42,428 nucleotides of DNA from DAOTXN01 sp034435435 (GTDB taxonomy: Bacteria; Chloroflexota; Anaerolineae; S140-20). The position numbers and the translations under genes are program-made. Below are positions 1 to 8,414 of this stretch, in pieces. Position 1 is the stretch's first letter, and every line of letters starts with the position of its first letter. Where the stretch lies: assembly GCA_034435435.1 (NCBI GenBank), contig DAOTXN010000028.1, positions 1-42,428 of the forward strand, given 5' to 3'. The notes beneath the pieces were generated by a model that was given only the letters and a program-made list of their open reading frames with translations, was not told where the DNA came from and searched no databases.

Positions 1-124
1 ACCTGGCTTCACCTGTCCAGCGACCCTGACCCTGAGCCAGCTATAGCTTCACGCACTCAGGATCAGAGCCGACCGCCACTTCAGTTCTCTGTACAGTATG
101 CCCGTTATGAATGAGTTTTGTCAG

Positions 125-931
125 TCAACCAGGGGTTCTCCGACAGGCTGCTAGGTCGCCCAAGCCGATGATCACGCCAAAGCGACCTGTTGCGCCCCCC
201 TCGGCGCGATGCGAATACCATTCATCGGTGTGACAGCCCGTGCAAAGCTCGGCGACCTCCACCTGCCCGATGCCCGCCTCGACCAGTTGCCCGCGCACGG
301 CCGCCCACAAATCCAGGTGAACCCGTCCGTTGACCCGTCGAAACAGGTTCACGCCGTTCACCGCTGCCGCGACCTGCTCGACCACCTCCGGTCCCACCTC
401 GTAGCAGCACGGACCAATCGAGGGACCCACCCCGGCCCACAAATCGGCCGGACGGCAGCCAAAAACCCTCACCATCGTGGCTGCCGTCGCCGCCACCACG
501 CCCGCCGGCAGGCCGCGCCAACCGGCGTGCGCCAGGCCGATGACCCGCCGCCGCCGGTCGTAGAACAGCACCGGCACACAATCGGCAAAGCGCAGCATGA
601 GCGTGACGCCCGGCTCGGCCGTGACCAGCGCGTCGGTCTCGGCGCACACCCGGCCCTTGTCGCGCGGGCCGACCACAGCCACCCGCGCGCCGTGCACCAA
701 ATGCCCCGTCACCACGTCCTCGCGTCGCCAGCCCAGCGCCCCCAGCGCCCGCTCGTGATTCACCCGCACCGCGTCCAGGTCGTCGCCCACCGTGTGCCCC
801 ACGTTCAGTGTGTCAAAGGGCGGCCGGCTGACGCCTCCGCGTCGCGTGAACAGGGCGTGTTCCAGCCCTGGCTCTGCGACCAATCCCTCAAAGCGATAAT
901 AAATCACGCCGTTATGATTGGTTCGTTGCAC
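125..931 (-). CDS. pgeF: Peptidoglycan editing factor PgeF / laccase-domain (YfiH) protein
   Basis: About 268 residues, the usual length of the YfiH/YlmD/PgeF family, whose members are copper/zinc-binding enzymes linked to purine nucleoside phosphorolysis and to removing mis-incorporated residues from peptidoglycan precursors. Family signatures are visible: GHLVHG (first metal-site His), RFADCVPVLF (Cys), AHAGWRG (second His), GPSIGPCCYEVG, and a C-terminal CTGC...SHR...TGRFG. The reading frame stays open to a TTG at 964, but that extension runs through an intergenic 9-base repeat array. The GTG at 931 has GGAGGAG five to seven bases upstream and is the better start. The gene runs toward the left window edge, and nothing recognisable lies in bases 1-124. 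Identification is firm; the substrate in this organism is not known. Confidence 0.9.
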   Translation of the reverse strand: MQRTNHNGVIYYRFEGLVAEPGLEHALFTRRGGVSRPPFDTLNVGHTVGDDLDAVRVNHERALGALGWRREDVVTGHLVHGARVAVVGPRDKGRVCAETDALVTAEPGVTLMLRFADCVPVLFYDRRRRVIGLAHAGWRGLPAGVVAATAATMVRVFGCRPADLWAGVGPSIGPCCYEVGPEVVEQVAAAVNGVNLFRRVNGRVHLDLWAAVRGQLVEAGIGQVEVAELCTGCHTDEWYSHRAEGGATGRFGVIIGLGDLAACRRTPG

Positions 932-941
932 AAACTCCTCC

Positions 942-1019
942 GAATCCTGACAGGATTTACACAATTTACACGATTTTAGCAGGCCACAATTCTGTCAATC
1001 CTGTCCATCCTGTGATCAG
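942..1019. repeat. Phased 9-base inverted array
   Basis: The left arm reads GGATTTACA, CAATTTACA, CGATTTTAG (953-979) and the right arm TGTCAATCC, TGTCCATCC, TGTGATCAG (993-1019). The arms are imperfect reverse complements in exact 9-base phase. Related units occur at 29909-30034. The array overlaps the apparent 5' end of the pgeF frame. Confidence 0.75.
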
Positions 1020-1163
1020 CGCGTGGCGTGAGGCGAGTTTAACATAGAGAGGTTGAGGGGGCAAGTTGAACCTTTTGAAAAAGGTAGGGGTAATTAGCAT
1101 AGAAGACCGGGACCGGTTAGCGGCGCGATCCCCTGTCGTGCCGGTCAAAGGACTCTCAAGAGT

Positions 1164-1421
1164 TCAAAAAGACGCCCGCGCCTGATCAACGCGGGCGCCG
1201 CCTTTTTCTAGCGGGCAACGCCGCGCTCCCAAACACAACGCGCCGCATCCACCGCCGGCACAGAAGGTCGGGTTTTTCCGCAAGCGGCCTTTGCGCACCC
1301 AGTACTCGACCATGCCTTCCAGCGCGCTTTGATCCACCCCCAGCTTGCGGCTGAGGGCGCCCAATTCCACCGCCCCCGGCGACGACTCGATTTCATGTAA
1401 CACCTGTCGCAACACCATCAT
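1164..1421 (-). CDS. feoC: FeoC-like winged-helix regulator
   Basis: An 85-residue protein directly downstream of feoB (9-base gap), matching the FeoC-like family: an N-terminal winged helix (VLRQVLHEIES..., LSRKLGVDQSALEGMVEYWVRKGRL), followed by a cysteine cluster C-GGGC-GALC-...-C that could bind an Fe-S cluster or another metal. FeoC proteins act on FeoB stability or feo transcription. The last dozen codons coincide with a hairpin and T-tract, so the transcription terminator is embedded in the coding end. The start at 1421 (ATG ATG) has AGGCGG upstream. Family assignment rests on context plus the small wHTH/Cys architecture. Confidence 0.8.
   Translation of the reverse strand: MMVLRQVLHEIESSPGAVELGALSRKLGVDQSALEGMVEYWVRKGRLRKNPTFCAGGGCGALCLGARRCPLEKGGARVDQARASF
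1165..1197 (-). terminator. Intrinsic terminator of the feo operon, overlapping the feoC 3' end
   Basis: CGCCCGCG (1173-1180) pairs with CGCGGGCG (1190-1197) around a 9-base loop. Read on the minus strand the stem is followed by CTTTTTG. The feoC stop codon (1164-1166) sits at the end of the T-tract. Confidence 0.75.
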
Positions 1422-1430
1422 GCCAACCGC

Positions 1431-3671
1431 CTAGCCCAATCCAAGCAATCTTCCCCCCTGATAAATGACGAACGCCGTTCCCCACGCCAGCGCCAGTTGA
1501 TACCCGGCTGAAAAGACGGCCCACCTCCCGCCGTACTCGTGGCGGATGGCCCCCAGCGTCGCCGCGCAGGGCACGTACAGCAATACAAAGGCCACCATCG
1601 CCACAGCAGTCAGCGGCGTATAGTGTGCTCGCAGCGCCGCGCTCAAGGCTGTGTCCTCGATCCGCGCCTCTCTTTCTGCCGAACCAACGCCGGGGACGAT
1701 GTTGATGAGCGCTTTGCCCGCCTCCAGAGTCGCCGCGCCGAATCCTCTTACGACCTCGACCAGGTCTTGCCCGACGTTCGAGGACACGTCGGCTGGCGTT
1801 GCATCCGGCCCAATGTAGATTTGACTCATCGTACTGATCACGATTTCTTTAGCCACGAATCCGCTTATCAGCGCGCCGGCCGTCTCCCAATTTCCAATAC
1901 CCAGTGGCTGAAAGACCGGGCTAAGCGCAGCACTCGCATGGCCAAACAAACTGTCGCGCTGATGTTTCACCCCCCACGGCAGATTGAGCAGGAACCATAG
2001 CAAAACAGTCACCATCAGAATAAGCGTACCGGCTTTTTTGACAAAGCCGCTGGCCCGATCCCACATGTGAATGAGCAGGCCTCTTATAGTCGGCAGGCGA
2101 TAAGGGGGCAACTCCAGCACAAAAGCCGCGTCCTGGTCGCGCGGAAAAATCGTGCGGCTAAATAGCACGCCCATCAGCACGGCCATCACGATCCCCAGCG
2201 CATACATGGCCCAGATGAGCTGGCCGGCGTCGGGGCCGAAAAAGGCCAGCCCGAACACCACATACACCGGCAGACGGGCCGAACAGGACATTAGCGGCAC
2301 CAGCAGGCCGGTCAGGTAGCGGTCGCGCTGGTTTTCCAGCGTGCGCGTGGCGTAAATCGCGGGCACGGCGCAGCCAAAACCCAAAATCATGGGGATAAAG
2401 CTCTTGCCGTGCAGCCCCAAAAAATTCATCAAGCGGTCCATCACAAAAGCGGCCCGCGCCATGTAACCGCTGTCTTCGAGCAAGGCCAGAAAAAAGTACA
2501 AGACCATCAGACTGGGTAGAAAGGCCAGCACCCCCCCCACCCCGGCGATGGCCCCGTCTACGACCAACGAGCGCAGCCAGTCCGGCCCGCCTACGGCTCG
2601 CAGCAGCGCCTCACACCAGCGCGAAATCGGCCCGCTGGTGACGCCGTCCACCCAATCCAGATACGGGGCCGACACGTCCTGCACCAGCCGAAAGACGACG
2701 TACATCATGAGCAGAAAGATGGGAATGCCCAGCACCCGACTGGCTACAATCTGATCGATGCGGTCTGAAACGGTCAAGCGGTCGGCGCGGGTGTGCTTGA
2801 CCACCTGGCGCACCAGGCCGCTGATAAAGCCATAACGCCGGTCGGCGATGAGGATATCCACGTCGTCGCCGTAAATGGCTTCCAGGTGGGCGATGCTGGC
2901 CCGGGCGGCGGCAATCAGCTCGGACCCGCCCGGCAGACGCATCACCCGCTCGACCACGTCTTGTTCGTGCTCGAGCAGTTTGAGGGCCAGCCAGCGCGGC
3001 TGAAACTGCGCCGCAATCTCGGGGCAGTTCTGGATGAACTTATCCAGCTTGCCCAGCTCGTCCTCGATTTCCTCCCCATAGTTCACGTGAAAACCGGCCC
3101 TGGTTCTTTGGGTGGCGGCTATGGTTTCGAGGATCAGCTCGCGAATGCCCTGGCTGCGCGTACCCACGGTGCGCAGCACTGGAATTCCCCCCAGCAGCGC
3201 CGATAGCCGTTCGACCTGGATGCGAATACCGCGCGCCTCGGCCACGTCCATCATGTTGAGGGCCACGGCCACCGGCGCGCCCAATTCCAGCACCTGCACC
3301 GCCAGATACAGATTGCGCTCCAGGTTGGCGGCATCTATCACAGCGATGACGGCGTCGGGTTTGTCGTTGATCACAAAGTCGCGGGCGATGATCTCTTCGG
3401 GAGAATAGGCGGTCAGGCTATAAGTGCCGGGCAGATCCACCACGCGGATTTCGCGGCCGTCGAAATGGCACACGCCTTCTTTTTTCTCGACTGTCTTGCC
3501 GGGCCAGTTACCGGTGTGTTGCCGCGCGCCGGTGAGGGCGTTAAAGACCGTACTCTTGCCCGAATTGGGATTGCCGGCCAGAGCGACGGTCAGGGTAGCC
3601 GATAAAGACGATTGAGCCGCCGGGGCGCGGCGGCTGGCAGGAATTTCCGAGTGGCAAGCGGCAGGGCCCAT
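1431..3671 (-). CDS. feoB: Ferrous iron transporter FeoB
   Basis: About 746 residues. The N-terminal G-domain has GNPNSGKST (G1), DLPGTYSL (G3) and NMMD (G4). It is followed by the FeoB cytosolic helical region and a polytopic membrane domain with the repeated gate segments (e.g. VLAFLPSLMVLYFFLALLED, GCAVPAIYATRTLEN, LMSCSARLPVY). It moves Fe(II) across the cytoplasmic membrane with GTPase control. The open frame extends to 3785, but that stretch overlaps the upstream feoA and looks like out-of-frame peptide. The ATG at 3671 starts 5 bases after the feoA stop and gives a normal N-terminus. Part of a feoA2-feoA1-feoB-feoC operon. Confidence 0.97.
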   Translation of the reverse strand: MGPAACHSEIPASRRAPAAQSSLSATLTVALAGNPNSGKSTVFNALTGARQHTGNWPGKTVEKKEGVCHFDGREIRVVDLPGTYSLTAYSPEEIIARDFVINDKPDAVIAVIDAANLERNLYLAVQVLELGAPVAVALNMMDVAEARGIRIQVERLSALLGGIPVLRTVGTRSQGIRELILETIAATQRTRAGFHVNYGEEIEDELGKLDKFIQNCPEIAAQFQPRWLALKLLEHEQDVVERVMRLPGGSELIAAARASIAHLEAIYGDDVDILIADRRYGFISGLVRQVVKHTRADRLTVSDRIDQIVASRVLGIPIFLLMMYVVFRLVQDVSAPYLDWVDGVTSGPISRWCEALLRAVGGPDWLRSLVVDGAIAGVGGVLAFLPSLMVLYFFLALLEDSGYMARAAFVMDRLMNFLGLHGKSFIPMILGFGCAVPAIYATRTLENQRDRYLTGLLVPLMSCSARLPVYVVFGLAFFGPDAGQLIWAMYALGIVMAVLMGVLFSRTIFPRDQDAAFVLELPPYRLPTIRGLLIHMWDRASGFVKKAGTLILMVTVLLWFLLNLPWGVKHQRDSLFGHASAALSPVFQPLGIGNWETAGALISGFVAKEIVISTMSQIYIGPDATPADVSSNVGQDLVEVVRGFGAATLEAGKALINIVPGVGSAEREARIEDTALSAALRAHYTPLTAVAMVAFVLLYVPCAATLGAIRHEYGGRWAVFSAGYQLALAWGTAFVIYQGGRLLGLG

Positions 3672-3676
3672 CGTTT

Positions 3677-3913
3677 TCACACTTGGGCGGGCGCTGGCTC
3701 GACCAGCACCTTGTGCGAAGCGCCGCGCCCCAGCGCCAGGCGCGTTTCGCGCACCGACAAGATGACCGGCCCATGCCCCATACATGTCACGACTTGAACA
3801 ACAGTCCCGGGAACCAGACCCATATCGGCCAGACGACGGCGCAAATTCTGACCGGCTCGCACATCCACGATGGTTAGCGGTTGGCCCGCCGGGGCCATGC
3901 TTAACGGGGTCAT
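3677..3913 (-). CDS. feoA: FeoA protein (second copy, proximal to feoB)
   Basis: A 78-residue SH3-like FeoA-domain protein, with LADMGLVPGTVVQVV and the closing VRETRLALGRGASHKVLVE typical of the family. FeoA is a small cytosolic partner needed for FeoB activity. The start ATG overlaps the stop of the upstream feoA in an ATGA arrangement and has GGAGG six bases upstream. The two feoA copies are not close duplicates. Whether they form a hetero-complex on FeoB is unknown. Confidence 0.92.
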   Translation of the reverse strand: MTPLSMAPAGQPLTIVDVRAGQNLRRRLADMGLVPGTVVQVVTCMGHGPVILSVRETRLALGRGASHKVLVEPAPAQV

Positions 3914-4224
3914 GTCACACCTCCAACGGCCTCGTCCAACATTTCGACCTCGATGTGTTGCGCGTCATCCCGGCGCAGCGATAGATGATAGCCTTTGACA
4001 AAGAACTCGACCGGGTCGCCCAGGGGCGCCACGCGCTCGACCCATATCGTCTCGCCGCTCACCAATCCCATCTCCATCAAACGCCGGCGGGCGCGTCCAT
4101 GCCCACCAACCCGCAGAATCTTTCCGCATTGACCCGGCGACAGGTCACTCAGACGAGCGCAAATCTGCCCGTTCTCTCGAAAACAGCGCCGATGTTTATG
4201 CTGTCTGCCGTGTCCGTGTCGCAT
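3910..4224 (-). CDS. feoA: FeoA protein (first gene of the operon, His-rich N-terminus)
   Basis: A 104-residue FeoA-domain protein: LRVGGHGRARRRLMEMGLVSGETIWVE..., GDPVEFFVKGYHLSLRRDDAQHIEVEML. It differs from the next feoA by a 25-residue basic, histidine-rich leader (MRHGHGRQHKHRR) that may bind metal. It is the first gene behind the Fur-like box and overlaps the next feoA by 4 bases. An alternative later start would remove the His-rich leader, but no better ribosome site is apparent. Confidence 0.9.
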   Translation of the reverse strand: MRHGHGRQHKHRRCFRENGQICARLSDLSPGQCGKILRVGGHGRARRRLMEMGLVSGETIWVERVAPLGDPVEFFVKGYHLSLRRDDAQHIEVEMLDEAVGGVT

Positions 4225-4251
4225 CGCTTGTTTTCCACTCTATCTATTGCG

Positions 4252-4264
4252 AATGATTCTCATT
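4252..4264 (-). promoter_or_regulatory. Fur-type iron box upstream of feo
   Basis: AATGATTCTCATT is an inverted repeat (AATGA-N3-TCATT) matching the core of Fur boxes. It lies about 30 bases upstream of the first feoA start in an AT-rich stretch. Iron-dependent repression of feoA2A1BC is inferred. Confidence 0.7.
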
Positions 4265-4369
4265 TTCTTGTCTATTGTACCGCAATCCTCCCGGCCCGGT
4301 AAGTGACAATTGTCACCTCACCGGCATGACATCTATCGCGGGCAAAGAGCAGGTATCGGATACTGGAGA

Positions 4370-5713
4370 TTAGGGATTCTGAGATGCCAGCAGCCAATCC
4401 AGCGCCGCTTGCAACTGCGGATCGTCCTGGGCCGTAAACTCGTCCCAATCCAGCGGAATCTCGACATCGGGCGCGATGCCGCTCGCTTCCCAGTCGGCGC
4501 TGCTGAGGGGCCGAAAGGTTTCCGCGGCAATCCAGGCCCGCGATCCGTCTTCGAAATCGGTTTGCCACAGCGTCTCCACGTTGCCATCGGTGGTGCGTCC
4601 CACCAGATACGCCCGGCCGCTCTCTTGGAGCACGCCGCTGAAAATCTCGCCAAAACTGACGGTTTCGCGCCCGACCAACACGACCAGCGGCAAGGTCTGG
4701 GAATGGCCCACTGGCTTGGCCTCAATGACCAGCGGGCGCTCGGCCTCGCGGCTGACGAACGCGCCGACTTGGCCGTGGGTAAAGATGGACAACGTATCGC
4801 GCAGTGCAGTGTCCAGACCGCCGCCGTTGATGCGCATATCCACGATCAAGCCCTTTAATTCATGGTGCGCGGTCAGTCCGTCCAATGCCTGGCGCACGCG
4901 CTCGGCGACCGTCTGGTCCCAAAAGGTGGGGATCATCAGATAGCCTATATCGGTTCCTGGAAAGCGGTATGCATCTACCGGCAATTGGGTCTGGATGCGC
5001 TCTCGCGTCACCGTCAGCTCGCGCGGCTCTTGTCCAGGCGTTTGCACCGTTAATTGCACCTGGCTGCCAACGAGACCGACCAGCAACTCAAGATTGTCCA
5101 CCTGGCCCGCGCCGACGGCCGGCACGCCGTCTACGGCTAGAATGCGGTCGTGGGGCTGCAAGCCGGCCCGCTCTGCCGGGCTGGCGGGGAAAACTTGTAA
5201 CAACACCCCGTAGCCCTTGTCGAACAGGGTCGTCACGTAAACGCCGATGCCGACATAGTTTAATTGCCCACTGACCCGCTCGTCCTCCTCGGCCACCTCC
5301 TGGGGGGAACTAAACACCGAGTGCTCGTCTCCCAGCTCGTCAATCATCTCGCGCATGGCCTGGTAAAAATCGTCGTCGGTCAACCCGGCTTCAATTCGCG
5401 CCCGGTAGCGTTGGCCTACCTCATCCCAATCCAGGCCGTTAAAGTCAGGGTAAACGTAGGTGTCGCGCACCGTTTCCCACAAATGGGTGAACACGCGCAA
5501 CTGGCGAGCGGTCGTCTCTTCCGAAACCGTGAGGGTCGGCGGCATCGAGCTGGGCGTCGAGATTGGAGTATCCACCGTTGCCGCGCCGGGTGATGGACCG
5601 ACGGACGGCGTGGCATCCCCACAGGCCACGAGCAGAGTCGCCGCTGCCGCCAGCGACAGCAGACAGATGTGCGGCGTTTTCTGTGCTCCGATCGTTCGAG
5701 TTCGATATTGCAT
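4370..5713 (-). CDS. S41-family (C-terminal processing peptidase-like) lipoprotein with PDZ domain
   Basis: About 447 residues. The N-terminus is a lipoprotein signal (LSLAAAATLLVAC), followed by a Ser/Thr/Pro-rich linker. Then come an S41 N-terminal helical region, a PDZ domain (SPAERAGLQPHDRILAVDG) and an S41 core (GYLMIPTFWDQ..., LKGLIVDMRINGGG). The nucleophile region VSFGEIF (Ser about residue 353) aligns with Ser430 of E. coli Tsp. The position of the general-base Lys (Tsp Lys455, GKG) is Asn (TTDGNVET, about residue 378). It may use another residue or be catalytically weak. The ATG at 5713 was chosen over an upstream frame opening because GGGGAGG precedes it and it begins the signal peptide. 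Confidence 0.88.
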   Translation of the reverse strand: MQYRTRTIGAQKTPHICLLSLAAAATLLVACGDATPSVGPSPGAATVDTPISTPSSMPPTLTVSEETTARQLRVFTHLWETVRDTYVYPDFNGLDWDEVGQRYRARIEAGLTDDDFYQAMREMIDELGDEHSVFSSPQEVAEEDERVSGQLNYVGIGVYVTTLFDKGYGVLLQVFPASPAERAGLQPHDRILAVDGVPAVGAGQVDNLELLVGLVGSQVQLTVQTPGQEPRELTVTRERIQTQLPVDAYRFPGTDIGYLMIPTFWDQTVAERVRQALDGLTAHHELKGLIVDMRINGGGLDTALRDTLSIFTHGQVGAFVSREAERPLVIEAKPVGHSQTLPLVVLVGRETVSFGEIFSGVLQESGRAYLVGRTTDGNVETLWQTDFEDGSRAWIAAETFRPLSSADWEASGIAPDVEIPLDWDEFTAQDDPQLQAALDWLLASQNP

Positions 5714-5755
5714 GGTACCATCCTCCCCAGACGGCATCGCGCGCCTCCGGCGGGC

Positions 5756-5764
5756 ATTATACCA
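5756..5764 (-). promoter_or_regulatory. Extended -10 promoter for the S41 lipoprotein gene
   Basis: On the minus strand this reads TGGTATAAT, a perfect extended -10 (TGN-TATAAT), about 40 bases upstream of the chosen start. No good -35 is visible. Confidence 0.55.
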
Positions 5765-5857
5765 CGAACCGGAGAAACGGTTTTTCGGGGCGGGTCTTGT
5801 CTCGCGCCGGATGTTATAGTACACTGCGCTGCATCAGCATATATCCTGGAGGTTCAC

Positions 5858-7030
5858 ATGATTCGCACCGACGCCCACCCGCAAGCCGGCCTGCTCCAGG
5901 CGCTGCTCCAACCCTGGCACGCGGCCGTGGCCGACCCGATCAAAGCTCAGGAAGAGGTGCTGCACCGCTTGTTGGGCTGGTACGCGCAAACAGATTACGG
6001 CAAGCGACATGGCGCGGCCAACGTCGAGACCATCGCGGACTATCGGCGCGCCTTCCCCGTCGCCGCCTACGAGGACTACAAGCCGCTCATCCAGCAAGTG
6101 ATGACCGGCGACGTGGGCCTGCTGCTGGACGAGGCGCCGGTAGGCTGGGCCATCACGCGCGGCACGACCGGCGACGAGCACAAGTTCATCCCCATGACGC
6201 CCACCGACCTGCGCATGCGCATCAGCGCCGGGCGGGCCATGATGAATTACGTCGTCGAGAGTGGGCGCTACGATCTGTTCGACGGCGTGAACCTCAATCT
6301 CAACTTTCCCTCGGTGGTAGGGACGCTGCGCGTGGGCGAGCGCGAGATCGAGTACGGCTACAGTTCGGGGATTTACGTCAAGTACGTGTCGGCCTGGACG
6401 CCGATTCGCTCCGCGCCGACGCAGGATGAAATCGACGCGCTGGGCGGGGGTAAGACGGTGCGCGACTGGGAAGCGCGGTTCGAGCTGGCCTATCAAAAGT
6501 GTAAGGACGAAAACGTCACATTGGTGGGAGGCGTCTTGCCGACCGCGCTGCGTTTTGGGCGCTATCTGCGCAAGGCGCACCAGGTCTATCCCAAGGACCT
6601 GTGGCAGACCCAGATCGTGACGCTGGGCAGTGTGCCGGGCATCAACACCCGCCACCAACCGGCCCTGCACGCGCTGTACGGCCCGGCGCTCATCCGCGAA
6701 ATCTACGGGGCCACCGAGGGCATGTTCGGCCAGCAGCGCGACGAGAAGCGAGCCTGGGCGCCCAACTATGATTTGTACTTTTTCGAGGTCGAAATGCGCC
6801 CTTCGACTTTGCTCAGGGCAGGCTCAGGCGTCAAGATGCTGCACGAGATGAAACCTGGCGAGATGGGTAGCCTGGTGGTCTCGACGCCGGTGCTGGCGCG
6901 CTACAAGATCGGCGATCTGATTCGGGCGTTCGAGCCGCCGTATTTTCGCTGCATCGGGCGCGAAAAATGGTGGACGCCGCTGCGCTACGCGTGGGATGAG
7001 TTTCAGTCGTTCAACCTGGGGCGGTTGTGA
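5858..7030 (+). CDS. GH3 family (auxin-responsive-promoter-like) acyl-adenylating protein
   Basis: About 390 residues, resembling bacterial GH3-family proteins: YAQTDYGKRHG near the N-terminus, TRGTTGDEHKFIPMT (nucleotide-binding P-loop of the ANL superfamily), YGATEGMFG (second adenylate motif) and a C-terminal YKIGDLI. Plant GH3 enzymes conjugate amino acids to jasmonate or auxin via an acyl-adenylate; the bacterial substrates are unknown. At 390 residues it is shorter than plant GH3 (about 600), lacking much of the C-terminal lobe. The start ATG has GGAGG five bases upstream. It is divergent from the S41 gene. An in-frame repeat insertion lies at 6798-6828. Confidence 0.82.
   Translation: MIRTDAHPQAGLLQALLQPWHAAVADPIKAQEEVLHRLLGWYAQTDYGKRHGAANVETIADYRRAFPVAAYEDYKPLIQQVMTGDVGLLLDEAPVGWAITRGTTGDEHKFIPMTPTDLRMRISAGRAMMNYVVESGRYDLFDGVNLNLNFPSVVGTLRVGEREIEYGYSSGIYVKYVSAWTPIRSAPTQDEIDALGGGKTVRDWEARFELAYQKCKDENVTLVGGVLPTALRFGRYLRKAHQVYPKDLWQTQIVTLGSVPGINTRHQPALHALYGPALIREIYGATEGMFGQQRDEKRAWAPNYDLYFFEVEMRPSTLLRAGSGVKMLHEMKPGEMGSLVVSTPVLARYKIGDLIRAFEPPYFRCIGREKWWTPLRYAWDEFQSFNLGRL
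6798..6828 (+). repeat. Dispersed-type repeat inserted in frame in the GH3 gene
   Basis: CCCTTCGACTTTGCTCAGGG followed by CAGGCTCAGG resembles a short high-copy repeat common in Chloroflexota and other environmental genomes (from memory). It encodes RPSTLLRAGSG between conserved GH3 segments without breaking the frame. Only one copy is in this window. Confidence 0.55.
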
Positions 7031-7174
7031 GAAAGAATTCCTGATCAACTCCGCTTTTGACCGGGAACCAGGATGCTTCGGGCGCATCTGGGGACACTCC
7101 CTCCACGCTTCAACTGAAATGAAACACACCCAATTCCTCCTCACTCTTTGGTTGCTCCCAGCTATCATCGGTTG

Positions 7175-7180
7175 TATAAT
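7175..7180 (+). promoter_or_regulatory. Possible -10 box for the tsaE-tsaB-rimI operon
   Basis: A perfect TATAAT lies 31 bases upstream of the tsaE start. No convincing -35 lies at 16-18 bases. Confidence 0.35.
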
Positions 7181-7211
7181 AAGATCATCATCTATTCGAA
7201 AGCCCTGGCGT

Positions 7212-7718
7212 ATGTCCCCTATTCTGGATGCTAACAACCTGGAATGCCCCAGCCACAGCCCTGAGCAAACCCAACGGCTGGGTGTGCGCCTGGGAGAGTT
7301 GTTAGAGCCAGGCGATGTGATCTGTTTGGAGGGCGCGTTGGGCGCCGGCAAAACGTGTCTGGCGCAGGGCATTGGGCGAGGGTGCGGCGTGGCCGAGGGC
7401 CTGATCAGCCCGACTTTTACACTCATTCACGAGTATCAACGTCTTCACAATCATGCATCGCTCTACCACGTGGATATGTATCGCGTCGCCGGCGCCGCCG
7501 AGGCTGTTGGACTGGGCTTGGAGGAATATCTCGACGACCGTGCGGCGATTGTGCTCATCGAATGGCCGGAGCGCATCGGGGCGCTGCTGCCAGCGGAAAA
7601 GCTCTGGATTCAACTGCGCTATCTTGCAGGCAGTAAACGCATCCTGCTGTTTTCCGCATACGGAGAACGTTACGCGGCGCTGTTGCGCCAGTTCCGGAAA
7701 CGGGCGTTTGGGGTTTGA
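7212..7718 (+). CDS. tsaE: tRNA t6A37 biosynthesis ATPase TsaE (YjeE)
   Basis: 168 residues. The Walker A is GALGAGKT, followed by ISPTFTLIHEY and LYHVDMYRV and by LIEWPERIGALLP, all TsaE hallmarks. TsaE is the small ATPase that drives turnover of the TsaB-TsaD complex installing threonylcarbamoyl-A37 on ANN-decoding tRNAs. The frame is open further upstream, but the ATG at 7212 gives the family N-terminus and sits just after a TATAAT. It is followed 6 bases later by tsaB; tsaD is not in the window. Confidence 0.95.
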   Translation: MSPILDANNLECPSHSPEQTQRLGVRLGELLEPGDVICLEGALGAGKTCLAQGIGRGCGVAEGLISPTFTLIHEYQRLHNHASLYHVDMYRVAGAAEAVGLGLEEYLDDRAAIVLIEWPERIGALLPAEKLWIQLRYLAGSKRILLFSAYGERYAALLRQFRKRAFGV

Positions 7719-7724
7719 TGGCGC

Positions 7725-8396
7725 ATGAAAGAAAAAGGACTTTTGCTGGCGGTAGACACTTCGACTCACGTGGCCAGTGTGGCGCTTTACGACGGCGTGC
7801 GCGTGCGGGCCGAGCACACCTGGGAGCCAGCGCGCCGCCACACGGTCGAGCTGGCCCCGCTGGTGGCGACGATGTTGAACCAGGTCAATGTTCAGGCCGT
7901 TGCGCTCGCAGGGCTGGCCGTGGCGGTGGGACCGGGATCGTTCACCGGTCTGCGCATCGGGCTGGCGTTGGTAAAGGGCCTGGCTTTGGCGCGGGGCATC
8001 CCCGTGATTGGTATTCCTACGCTCGATGTGACGGTTTACCCCGTGCCCCAACATCGGGCAACGCTGTATGCCACATTGCAGGCCGGAAGAGGGCGCATTT
8101 GTAGCGCCCCCTATCGCTGGCGCAAGGGAGGCTGGCAACGAACGGGTGAGGCGACGCTCACCACGTGGGCCGCCCTGGCCGAGGCGGCCCCAGACGGCGC
8201 GCTCGTATGCGGCGAGATCGACGCCGAAGGGGCGGCCGTTTTGAAGCGAAAAGAAAAGCTGATCCTGGCATCGCCTGCCCAGCGACTGCGTCGGGCAGGT
8301 TATCTGGCCGAGCTGGGCTGGGCAAGTCTGGCCCAGGGAGTGCACGATGACCCGGCCACACTCCAACCCATCTATTTGCCCCCCGCATCGGTCTAA
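7725..8396 (+). CDS. tsaB: tRNA t6A37 biosynthesis protein TsaB
   Basis: 223 residues with the N-terminal ASKHA-like fold of TsaB: LLLAVDTSTHVASVALYDG, HTVELAPLV, VAVGPGSFTGLRIGLALVKGLA. It dimerises with TsaD in the t6A synthase. It sits in a tsaE-tsaB-rimI operon, an arrangement widespread in bacteria. Confidence 0.95.
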   Translation: MKEKGLLLAVDTSTHVASVALYDGVRVRAEHTWEPARRHTVELAPLVATMLNQVNVQAVALAGLAVAVGPGSFTGLRIGLALVKGLALARGIPVIGIPTLDVTVYPVPQHRATLYATLQAGRGRICSAPYRWRKGGWQRTGEATLTTWAALAEAAPDGALVCGEIDAEGAAVLKRKEKLILASPAQRLRRAGYLAELGWASLAQGVHDDPATLQPIYLPPASV

Positions 8397-8414
8397 AGCT
8401 CATCATACCTGAGA

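Noticed and set aside
209..979. 256-codon plus-strand open frame opposite pgeF
   Set aside because: His/Arg/Gln-rich shadow of pgeF codon use with no family features.
966..1148. 60-codon minus-strand frame between feoC and pgeF
   Set aside because: Runs through the phased repeat, has no family similarity and no good ribosome site.
3672..3785. Extended N-terminus of FeoB
   Set aside because: Overlaps feoA in another frame; the translated extension is unlike FeoB N-termini.
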